From: Tricholomella constricta
Taxonomy: Eukaryota; Basidiomycota; Agaricomycetes; Agaricales; Lyophyllaceae
Direction: 5' to 3'
Length of the DNA stretch: 64,000 nucleotides
Assembly: GCA_013368375.1 (NCBI GenBank)
Contig: JAACJP010000013.1
Coordinates: 248,001 to 312,000 of the forward strand
The notes beneath the pieces were generated by a model, which was given only the letters and a program-made list of their open reading frames with translations, was not told the DNA's origin and did not search any database. Each line of letters starts with the position of its first letter. Position 1 is the first letter of the stretch. A program made the translations under genes and the position numbers. This document shows positions 46,990 to 56,086 of the stretch, piece by piece.

Positions 46990-49674
46990 TCACCTCTCCC
47001 ATCTGCGTAGTCTCGCGACAATGCGCAACACATGGTCAATGTCCTCAACTTCCGAGAGCCGCTTCTTCCCCTCATCATGTTCCAATTCTACCAGTTCCTT
47101 CCACCTGTCGAGTTCAGGGAACTCCACATTGATGGCACGCACAATATTTGACAAGTACTCCAAATCCGACGCCAGTTGCGCCGCGCCTGCTTGAGAAAGT
47201 GATGGAATGTTCGGGAGTATCGTCGTCGTCAGATGTTCAAGAAGTGTGTGCCCGAGCGAAGACAGCCAGGCGGAGGAGACCGCATCTGGATCGAGTGGCG
47301 TTGACTTTGTCATTGACAGGGAAGAACGGCGCATATGAGTGGGTTGCGGGAGGGCCTCAGATGACATTTGCTCGGAGAGCCCCTTTAGCGTCTCAGGATC
47401 GACGTGCGGCAGCGTGTGGAGGGAGAACGCAAGAGCATCGTCGTCGGCGTATACCTCAAACAGGCGTGGAAGGTTCAGCAGACCTTCAGCTACCCTTTGA
47501 ACTGTGTCGCTGGGGGAGAGGGAGAAGCTTGGCACCTGAAGATCATTTGCCGTCATGGTGTGCTTGGATTTAGGGTCCCCTGGTGCATTCCATAGCGGTG
47601 ACGAGGCATATGATGTGAGATGCCTCCGCAATGGGGATAATATAGTTCCCTGCAAGGAAACCTGGCAAGAATTCGCAAAAGTGAAGACTGCCCGGCGCGC
47701 CTCGATGAGGAGAGGGTCAGGAGATCCAGGTGCAATGGGTAGCTGGCTGTGACGCGAGGACGACTCGCGCGAATGGGTATCAGCCTCAATACTAGTGAGC
47801 AGCGTGTGTAAGTCCGCGGAATTTAGAGGCGACTGCTCCAAGAGCTGACTCTCCCCTCTTGAAGGCGCAATCGTGAAGCTGGCGGGGTCATTCCTGGCCA
47901 GACGGAAACGCGTCGCAGTGTGTACCAGGCTGGACCGCAATTTTGCTTCAAAGCTGGAAATGCGCTCGTATACAGCTCGTGCTGATGATAAGAGATGCAA
48001 TGATAGCTGGAAATCAGACCAGTCCTGCGCGGAGTAGTCCATGTCCGAAAGGTCGTCATCGGAGGTGGATATTTGAGACTGCGAGGTTGAATTGCGCGTT
48101 TCCAATCGGACATCGGCGGTCCAGATATCAATAAATGACTGGAAGAAGTTGTCGAGCGCTTGCACAAGGCCCACAGAACCATATCCATGAGTAAACGCTG
48201 TGCAGCGCGTCAAGCTTTCTTCGGCAACAGTGATGACGTCTACTGCTCTTTCTCTCAACAAACGTGCACGATCTGCGTCTGGTATCCTGTCGCTCGTGTC
48301 ACTGGATATGATTTTATGCAGTGCTTGGTCAAGGAGACGCCTTTCCAGCGACCCGTAATCAATCTGGAAGTCGAGGAATGGCTGGAACAGCTCTTGGTCC
48401 CATTCCATGCCATCCAGAATCTGGGGTTTTGAGGGTGCACCAGGCGCTGCGGATGGAAGATGTGCGCCAGGCCGCCAGGAAATTGACATTCGTGTCGATC
48501 GTCGCCGTACGTGGGATCGTGGATTAGAAGGTGGAGGAATGTCAGGACTAAGCGCGTCCGACGCGGATGGCGTGGTTGCGTAACTGATCTTTTCGATTAC
48601 CTTTTCGACGCTCGCGGCAAACTCTTCTGTGGCCCGCAGCGAAGATATTAGCTGGTGCAAAACTGCCTCGCTGTGATGGGTGGAAAGAGAGGAAATCCTC
48701 TGCGAGAAGGTAGGTTGAAGGGATGAGAGAGTCGAGGATATGAACGCTGAGAGCGTGAGTGCCGGGTCAGGGAAGATTGCAGGAATCGAGACGCGTTCTA
48801 AGTTAAGAAGGGAGAGAAATGTCGCGTAGAACCTAGGAAGGAAAACGGTAAATTGTTCCGGGGGCGAGGCGGAAGGACCGATGTCGGGGGATTCACAATC
48901 GTCCAGGGCGACATCGTGCCATAGGGCAACAACGGACGCCCTGCGCGACGCGTTGTAGTAGTTTCGGAATTCAGATTCCCTCTGGATGTGTCGAAATATG
49001 GAGAAGTAATTTCGGCAGACGGCGACGTCTTGTGAGTTGATTGCAGCAACCAGCGCGGAGCTCAGGGAGGCCTCGAGCTGATTTTGGAGGTTGACCATAA
49101 GCGTCCTGCGAGGTTCATACTCGGGCGTATTGTAGAATACCACCATACTCCGGTTTGCTTCGGAAAGCCTCTCCGCCGCCTTTGCGTAGTTGCGTTCCGC
49201 CAGCAGGGACGTGACTTCAAGCTCCAGAGAACTCCAACTTTCAGCCTCCCTCAGAGCCTCCCTTGTAGCCTCCATGCGTCCTTTGACCAAGTCAAGGTGT
49301 CGCAAATGATCTAGAGCCACGCTGGTGGAATCTGGGACGGCTTCCTTCGACGTTTGCAGAACCTTCGCTAAAGACGTCTGCAGGGACAGCGCGCTATCCT
49401 TCATGAAATGTAGATCGTAAGTGAGACGTGGAACGCCTCGCGACACGTCATCAATCGTACGCTCAAGCTGGGAAGACGTGTCTTCGCAGGCGATATCGAG
49501 GGTGGCCAGAAGTTGGGTGATGTGTTCGTCGAGTTCGGTCAACTCAGTTGGAGCAGGGGAACTTGTCTCATCATCGTCCTCCGACTTGTCGAGAATGTCG
49601 TTGATCCATGACACAACGTCGCTGTATTGTTCCAGAGAGTTGATTAGTTCAGTCGTGGAAGGCGGCACAGTCAT
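46990..49674 (-). CDS. COG7: Conserved oligomeric Golgi complex subunit 7
   Basis: Lobe B subunit of the COG tether for retrograde intra-Golgi vesicles. It is a single long exon of 894 codons starting MTVPPSTTELINSLEQYSDV; an in-frame ATG at 49719 would add 15 residues. Family features are VVSWINDIL at the start, a long N-terminal coiled coil, and LDLVKGRMEATREALREAES. YAKAAERLSEANRSMVVF and then FSIFRHIQRESEFRNYYNAS follow. The absence of introns is unusual among its neighbours. It pairs functionally with the COY1 gene at 4.4 kb, since both act in Golgi traffic, but the two are far apart. It is longer than animal COG7, mostly through Ser-rich loops. Confidence 0.85.
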   Translation of the reverse strand: MTVPPSTTELINSLEQYSDVVSWINDILDKSEDDDETSSPAPTELTELDEHITQLLATLDIACEDTSSQLERTIDDVSRGVPRLTYDLHFMKDSALSLQTSLAKVLQTSKEAVPDSTSVALDHLRHLDLVKGRMEATREALREAESWSSLELEVTSLLAERNYAKAAERLSEANRSMVVFYNTPEYEPRRTLMVNLQNQLEASLSSALVAAINSQDVAVCRNYFSIFRHIQRESEFRNYYNASRRASVVALWHDVALDDCESPDIGPSASPPEQFTVFLPRFYATFLSLLNLERVSIPAIFPDPALTLSAFISSTLSSLQPTFSQRISSLSTHHSEAVLHQLISSLRATEEFAASVEKVIEKISYATTPSASDALSPDIPPPSNPRSHVRRRSTRMSISWRPGAHLPSAAPGAPSKPQILDGMEWDQELFQPFLDFQIDYGSLERRLLDQALHKIISSDTSDRIPDADRARLLRERAVDVITVAEESLTRCTAFTHGYGSVGLVQALDNFFQSFIDIWTADVRLETRNSTSQSQISTSDDDLSDMDYSAQDWSDFQLSLHLLSSARAVYERISSFEAKLRSSLVHTATRFRLARNDPASFTIAPSRGESQLLEQSPLNSADLHTLLTSIEADTHSRESSSRHSQLPIAPGSPDPLLIEARRAVFTFANSCQVSLQGTILSPLRRHLTSYASSPLWNAPGDPKSKHTMTANDLQVPSFSLSPSDTVQRVAEGLLNLPRLFEVYADDDALAFSLHTLPHVDPETLKGLSEQMSSEALPQPTHMRRSSLSMTKSTPLDPDAVSSAWLSSLGHTLLEHLTTTILPNIPSLSQAGAAQLASDLEYLSNIVRAINVEFPELDRWKELVELEHDEGKKRLSEVEDIDHVLRIVARLRRWER

Positions 49675-49808
49675 TGGTTTGTAGCGAAAAGTTTGATGTT
49701 TGCTCACGCTATTGCGCATCCCGGATGGCCTAAGGAGGTGCTGGCATTATACATAGCGTCTATAATACATGGGTATCTACAAGAAGGAAGACGTTGAGAC
49801 CCCCCAAT

Positions 49809-51152
49809 TTACCATCTTAATTCGTACTTGGGCAGGGGCTGAACAATCACGGAGTCGGAATCAGGAGGATCCCCCATATTTCTCCAGCACGACGCGCACA
49901 GTAGACATGGGCTTTCTCCCAATCTGATGTCTCCAATGATCGATACGCCAGCAGGCACTTTGGCACATGCTCGACAGAGATCAAGCAGTGGTGGGGTGAT
50001 TTGAAGGGTTAGTGGATATCCAGAGCGCAGGTCTGACGGATGTTGGAGTCTAGAAAGATGGTTGGTGTGTGATTCAGAGTAGGCAGGCTAGAGCGTACCT
50101 GATCTGGTCGACAACGAGAAAGTGCTCGCAATTTCCTTGATGGAGCAGCCAGTATGGTTGATTGATTCGAAGCAGAAGGGAGGATAGTGGGGTTTCGTAA
50201 ATTGTGGTCGGGGCCTTCGTGATTGCAGGTGCATCCTTGGAGATGGTTTGCAGGTGCTGTATGAGCTTCCTACTAGGATTCAGGCTGTTATCTTGGAATG
50301 CTAATTGAGGAGAACGTACTGTGCATAATCTGCTTCTCCGAACCCGTCGCCGTATGCAAGGTTGTCGATACAGATGACACAGCCATCGTTACCCTTTGGG
50401 CGACGAGGTTCTGCATCCAAAGTACTGATGGAATCGTTGGACACGATCTCGTTGGACGTGCATGGAATGACTTGGAAAAGATCCCCGAGGGTCTGCTTGG
50501 AGAGGAGCGTGTGTTGGGACGATCGGTTGATATACCCTGGGGTCCATGTTGATCTGGTGTGCACAGTCACGGTGATGATTGCTTGAGGATCTGAATCTGA
50601 CAAGTGACCAGATGGCTCGGGCGCGGGTTTCTTGAGAACGTCAGACAGAAAGACCGAACGGATGTATTGGACGGATACGTACGACTTGTGCGAGAACATT
50701 TTGGTCCGAGTTCTTGGATGGCCTTATAAACGATGCAGAATCGACCTGCAGCCTTTGGAAGATGAGCACGATGGTGTAAGCGGGGTGTGGCGTACGGACT
50801 TGCAGCTGGTTAGCTTGATCGCGTCAAGGTCTCTCTGAAGGGTGGCAATGTGAGGCGGAAGACTGTCGGGAGCAGGAAGGAGGACCTTGCGCTTGGGCTT
50901 TGCAGACTTTGTTGTAGAATAGAGGGACGTAAGGGAGTGATCGTGGTCCTTGGAGAGATAGGCGGAGATGCTAGGGTTGTTCCATGTGTCGAAGAGCGAG
51001 TCGCGGATGTCCTGGACGTCACATTCGGCGGCATCGGAGGGGACATTAGCGTCGAGACTGCCGGCCTCGAGCTCTACTGCAGCTCGCACAAAGGCTGGAA
51101 TGTCAATTTCCTCCGACCGTGGCCCAAACAGCGATTCAATGGTGGCGTTCAT
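49809..51152 (-). CDS. SNAPC3-like snRNA-activating complex subunit
   Basis: Related to SNAP50/SNAPC3, which binds the proximal element of snRNA promoters. Exon 1 gives MNATIESLFGPRSEEIDIPA. Markers are the TLGDLFQVIPCTSNEIVS segment, VCLSDVL, GCVICIDNLAYGDGFGEADY, and TTIYETPLSSLLLRINQPYW with LLHQGNCEHFLVVDQIRLQH. The zinc-binding end follows: YPLTLQITPPLLDLCRACAK and CLLCASCWRNMG. This Cys/His pattern matches the SNAP50 C-terminal zinc finger. About five introns are present; the protein ends KYELRW. Its first exon and leader are tandemly triplicated just upstream. Confidence 0.8.
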
Positions 51153-51249
51153 CCTGCCTTATGTAATAAAACTTGTTCAATATAGGGTGAGTAGTCGAGA
51201 AATTCAAATAGTTCAATAGTTCAATTAGGTTTCGACTGCCTACGCTACG
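51057..51249 (-). repeat. SNAPC3 5'-end tandem repeat, copy A (native exon)
   Basis: Contains the real start codon (51152), the first 30 or so codons and leader sequence of the SNAPC3-like gene. Its unit is 193 bp up to the next copy, because of extra TTCAATAG-type sequence in the leader. Confidence 0.85.
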
Positions 51250-51415
51250 ACTGCCGGCATCGAGCTCTACTGCAGCCAAAGGCTGGAATGCCAATTTCCT
51301 CCGACCGTGGCCCAAATAGCGATTCAATGGTGGCGTTCATCCTGCGGCCTTATGTAATATCACTTGTTCGTAGTCGGTTCAATTGTTCAATTAGGTTTCG
51401 AATGCCTACGCTACG
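51250..51415 (-). repeat. SNAPC3 5'-end tandem repeat, copy B
   Basis: 166-bp copy with its own ATG at 51340. A 5-base loss in the coding part (at about 51268) shifts the frame, so the copied peptide stops after 31 codons. Confidence 0.85.
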
Positions 51416-51565
51416 ACTGCCGGCATCGAGCTCTACTGCAGCTCGCACAAAGGCTGGAATGTCAATTTCCTCTGACCGTGGCCCCAACAGCGATTCAATG
51501 GTGGCGTTCATCCTGCCTTATGTAATATCACTTGTTCAATTTAGGTTTCGACTGCCTGCTCCCCA
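51416..51565 (-). repeat. SNAPC3 5'-end tandem repeat, copy C
   Basis: Copy with an ATG at 51511 and no frameshift in the conserved part. It encodes a peptide starting MNATIESLLGPRSEEIDIPA that ends in TAA just before the ATG of copy B, about 53 codons in all. Confidence 0.85.
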
Positions 51566-51604
51566 TCGTCTCGATCCCGCCCTCAAGTCTCACCTTCCGT
51601 ACAC

Positions 51605-51612
51605 TATATAAG
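51605..51612 (+). promoter_or_regulatory. TATA box of the GGX-repeat gene
   Basis: TATATAAG lies 43 bases before the ATG at 51648, the usual distance for a strongly regulated fungal gene. The housekeeping neighbours lack such a clear box. Confidence 0.6.
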
Positions 51613-51647
51613 CCCCACAATGTCCCATAATCGCCCCAGTATTTTCA

Positions 51648-54600
51648 ATGCCCCTCATAAACAAATTCCTTCCTCTTTTCCTCCTCGCCTCAACTTCGCC
51701 AGCCGAAGCTACTAGGCATTTCGTTTGTTCAAATTACCCCGCCCTTACATCCCCCGGGCTGACATCATGTAACTCTAGAGCCTTGATACCGAGCTTGTCT
51801 CCACTCCCGACACCAAGTGTTTTATTTTTGGTGTGCCATTCTCCGACCCTGCTGCCGCTCGCGCTCGATTGAGAGAAGACGGCGCAAGGTGCGGAAACGA
51901 CGTCAATCGTCGCGTACTCGAGTCCCTCTTGACTCAGTGCATCCGCCGCGATCGAGGGCAACGCGAAGATGTCTGCAGCGATCAGACCACCATCTTCCCC
52001 GACCATATCCTTGCCTTTACCAGTGACCTTATCGACGTTCGTGACTCTTTGAATCTACGACATTTGCTCGAGTGTGAAGATGACGAGCCTCGCCACCAAC
52101 ATCACTCAAGATCTAGAAGCCGCAGCAGAGAAACGTCCCCTTCAAGGTCCAGAAAAGTAAGCAGGGAAAGGTCGTCTAATAGCCGCAGTCGATCCAGAGA
52201 CGGCGGTGACGATCGGCGTGGACGTGATCGACACCGCTCACGGTCAAGAGACGATGCTGGAAATGGCGGAAATGGTGGCGATGGTGGAAATGGTGGCAAC
52301 GGTGGCCGCGGAGGCAATGGCGGAGACGGTGGTGGCAGCCACGATCGCCGTGGAAGAGGCCGCTCGCGGTCAAGAAGCGACGGTGGGAATGGCGGGAATG
52401 GCGGTCGTGGTGGGCGCGGCGGAGATGGAGGAAACGGTGGCGACAGTCATGATCACTCTGGAAGAGCCCGCCACCGCTCACGTTCGAAATATGTCGCTGG
52501 AAATGGCGGCAACGGTGGTAGCGGTGGGCGCGGTGGTAATGGAGGCGACGGGGGAGATGACAATGGGCACGACGATGATGACCGTCACGGAAGGGATCAC
52601 CACGAAGATGGTGGGAACGGTGGCGACAGTGATGATCACTCTGGAAAAGCTCGCCACCGCTCACGTTCGAAAACTGTCGCTGGAAATGGCGGCAATGGTG
52701 GTAGCGGTGGGCGCGGTGGTAATGGAGGCGACGGGGGAGATGACAATGGGCACGACGATGATGACCGTCACGGAAGGGATCACCACGAAGATGGTGGGAA
52801 CGGTGGCGATGGTGGACGTGGTGGGCGCGGCGGGGACGGTGGAGATGAGGGCGATAATGAGGACCGCGACCACCTGGGACACCACGACTCGCAATTTAAT
52901 GGAGTTGGCGGGAACGGTGGTGACGGTGGACGCGGCGGAAATGGCGGCGACGGCGGCGACGATGATGACCGTCGCGGAAAGGATCACCACAAAGATGGCG
53001 GGAACGGAGGCGATGGTGGACGTGGTGGTGACGGTGGCGATGGTGGCGATGGGGGCGATGGGGATGATGATGACGACCGCGACCACCTTCATGGAGATGG
53101 CGGGAACGGTGGTGACGGTGGACGCGGCGGAAATGGCGGCGACGGCGGAGACGATGATGCCCGTCACGGAAGAGATCACCCCGAAGATGGCGATGGTGGG
53201 CGCGGTGGGCGCGGTGGGGACGGTGGGGACGGTGGGGACGGTGGGGACGGTGGAGATGGCGGCGATGATGACGACCGCGACCATCTGGGACACCATGACT
53301 CGCAATTTGATGGACTTGGCGGGAACGGTGGTGACGGTGGACGCGGCGGAAATGGCGGCGACGGCGGCGACGATGATGACCGTCACGAAAGAGATCACCC
53401 CGAAGATGGTGGGAACGGTGGCGATGGTGGACGTGGTGGGCGCGGTGGGGACGGTGGAGATGGATGCGATGATGACGACCTGGGACACAACCACCCGCGA
53501 CTTGATGGAGATGGCGGGAACGGTGGTGATGGCGGACGCGGCGGAAATGGCGGCGATGGCGGCGACAATGATGACCGTCATGAAAGGGATCACCCCGAAG
53601 ATGATGGGAACGGTGGCGATGGTGGACGTGGTGGCAGCGGCGGAAATGTCGGCGATGGAGGCGACGACATAGAGACGGACAATCTTCGGTGTGGCCAAGA
53701 TAATGGTGGGAATGGCGGCAATGGTGGCGCTGGAGGCCGGGGTGGAGACGGGGGGGATGGAGGAGACAGTGAATCTGATGATGATCGTCAATGGTCAAAT
53801 GACGGTGGTAATGGCGGACATGGTGGTGCAGGTGGCCGTGGTGGTGATGGAGGAGATGGAGGGAATTGGAGATCTTTTGCAGATAATAGTCCATCTGATG
53901 ACAATGGCGGAAGGAGAGAAGATGCCAGCAGACGTTGGCCGTGGTTCTGGTTCAAAGGCGATGCACAACATGACGAAGGCACAAAAGAACGATGTGAAGC
54001 GTCAAATTTAAGTGGAGATGGTGGGCGAGGTGGAAATGGAGGGAATGGGGGGAAGGGAGGAAACGGGGAAGACGGCGGCGACGGCGGCGATGACGAAGAC
54101 CGTCATGGAAGGGATCACCACAAAGATGGTGGGAACGGTGGCGATGGTGGACGTGGTGGGCGCGGTGGGGACGGTGGGGACGGTGGAGATGGCAGTGATG
54201 ATGATGACCGCGACCATCCGCGACTTGATGGAGATGGCGGGAACGGTGGTGACGGTGGACGCGGTGGAAATGGCGGCGACGGCGGTGACGATGATGACCG
54301 TCCCGGAGAGGATCAGGATCACCACAAAGATGGTGAGAACGGTGGCGATGGTGGACGTGGTGGGCGCGGTGGGGACGGTGGGGGCGGTGGAGATGGGGGT
54401 GATGATGACGACCGCGACCATCCGCGACTTGATGGAGATGGCGGGAACGGTGGTGACGGTGGACGCGGTGGAAATGGCGGCGACGGCGGTGACGATGATG
54501 ACCGTCCCGGAGAGGATCATCACAAAGATGGTGAGAACGGTGGCGATGGCGGACGTGGTGGGCGCGGTGGCGACGGTGGCGACGGTGGCGACGGTGGCGA

Positions 54601-55693
54601 CGGTGGAGATGGGGGTGATGATGACAACGGCGACCACCCACGACTTGATGGAGATGGCGGGAACGGTGGTGACGGTGGACGCGGCGGAAATGGTGGCGAC
54701 GGCGGCGACGATGATGACCGTCACGGAAGAGATCACCCCGACGATGGTGGGAACGGTGGCAATGGTGGACGTGGTGGGCGCGGTGGGGACGGTGGGGATG
54801 GTGGAGATGGCGGCGATGATGATGACCGCGACCTTCTGGGACACCACGACTCGCAATTTGATGGAGTTGGCGGGAACGGTGGTGACGGTGGACGCGGCGG
54901 AAATGGCGGCGACGGCGGCGATGATGACCGTCACGGAAGAGATCACCCCGAAGATGATGGGAACGGTGGCGATGGTGGACGTGGTGGGCGTGGTGGGGAC
55001 GGTGGAGATGGCGGAAATGGCGGGAATGATGGAGACGATGAGATGGGCCACTGCGATGATGAGCACTGCGAAGGGACGGAGTCAAATAGGAAGGCTGGTG
55101 AAGGTGGACGTGGCGGCAGCGGAGGAAACGGGGGGGATGGAGGAAATGGCAAAGATAGTGAAAAAGAAGACTGTACAGAAGAAGACTGTGAGGAGACGAA
55201 GTCGGACGATGATGGCCGTGACAACGGGCGTGGTGGAAACGGGGGCAATGGGGGCAATGGGGGCAATGGTGGGAATGGTGGGAATGGAGGGAACGGAGGA
55301 GACGATGAGAAGGAGGATTGTAAGGACGACCATTGCAAAGACTTGAAATCTGGCGGGAACGCTGGTGATGGTGGACGTGGAGGGGACGGCGGGGACGGCG
55401 GTGATGGAGGAGACAGTGAAGAGCAGCCTTGCAAGGACGACGACTGTGAAGAAGCCAAATGGGATGGCAAGGGTGGCGAAGGTGGTCGTGGCGGAAATGG
55501 GGGACACGGCGGGGATGGAGGAAACGGACAAGGCGATGGCGGGAATGATGCGGATGCGGGATGGGTCAAACGCGGTACCTTTGGCGGTCCCGGAAGCCCT
55601 GGCGGATATGGACAGCCTGCTAGGAACGGAAAACACAAACCAGGAAAGCCTGGGACCCCAGGTTCTCCCGGCCACCCTGCATCTGGTCCGTGA
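51648..55693 (+). CDS. Giant secreted GGX-repeat protein with collagen-like tail
   Basis: About 1,329 residues if exon 1 (51648-51722) joins exon 2 at 51779 through a 56-nt intron ending CTCTAG. Exon 1 is a signal peptide ([21 protein letters not shown]). Residues 26-134 form a small domain with five Cys (about 39, 63, 79, 91, 124) and [20 protein letters not shown]. Residues 135-185 are Ser/Arg-rich. From about 186 the chain is GGX triplets (GGN, GGD, GGR) in blocks, separated by acidic/His spacers ([30 protein letters not shown]). An aromatic island ([11 protein letters not shown]) lies near 741, and four CX4C motifs lie in the last quarter. The tail is Gly-X-Pro rich ([12 protein letters not shown]). 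The frame is open over 3.9 kb. I know of no described family; polyglycine-II folding is inference. Confidence 0.75.
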
Positions 55694-56086
55694 GCTAGCA
55701 AACATTGCGATGATACCTGATTTCTTGCACGCGATATACCTCTGTAGTCATTGTTTAATATCATTGCGACACTCCTCCACAAGAAACCGAAAATGAACAT
55801 TGAGATGTTACCAGATATTTACACGGTTATCAGTTCATATTGTCTGTTCTGAGATGGCCTAGCTCATCCATGCGCTCCGCAAATCTTCCCAAGTCCATCA
55901 AACTGCTTGCACAAAATAATATCAGCTTTGCTTCACGGGAGCCATGTAAGTACTTGCCCGCTCATCTCGGGTTGTTGTAACCACATCATTGCCACGTCAC
56001 TGACGTCCATATTGTGCTCACTTGCAGGCTTCACCAATGACCACTGGAAAGTGCTCAGAGCTGCAGGGAGAATCTCGGCAGTTATT
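55694..56086. other. Convergent 3' region after the GGX gene
   Basis: About 390 bases between the GGX gene stop and the C-terminus of the Zn2Cys6 gene. It should hold both 3' UTRs. No repeat or gene is seen; the GGX repeats stop sharply before it. Confidence 0.4.

Noticed and set aside
52661..55085. Long minus-strand frames (His/Arg-rich and Thr/Ile/Val-rich) opposite the GGX gene
   Set aside because: They are mechanical shadows of a 9-nt coding repeat: any reading of a stop-free repeat stays open. No signal peptide, domain or start context supports them.
52206..55346. Plus-strand Met/Ala/Thr-rich frame overlapping the GGX gene
   Set aside because: Out-of-frame translation of the same repeat; it lacks the signal peptide and has no unique domain.
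52259..55540. CRISPR-like array
   Set aside because: The regular repeats are coding GGX triplets with variable, in-frame spacers in a eukaryotic genome; there are no constant-length repeats or cas genes.
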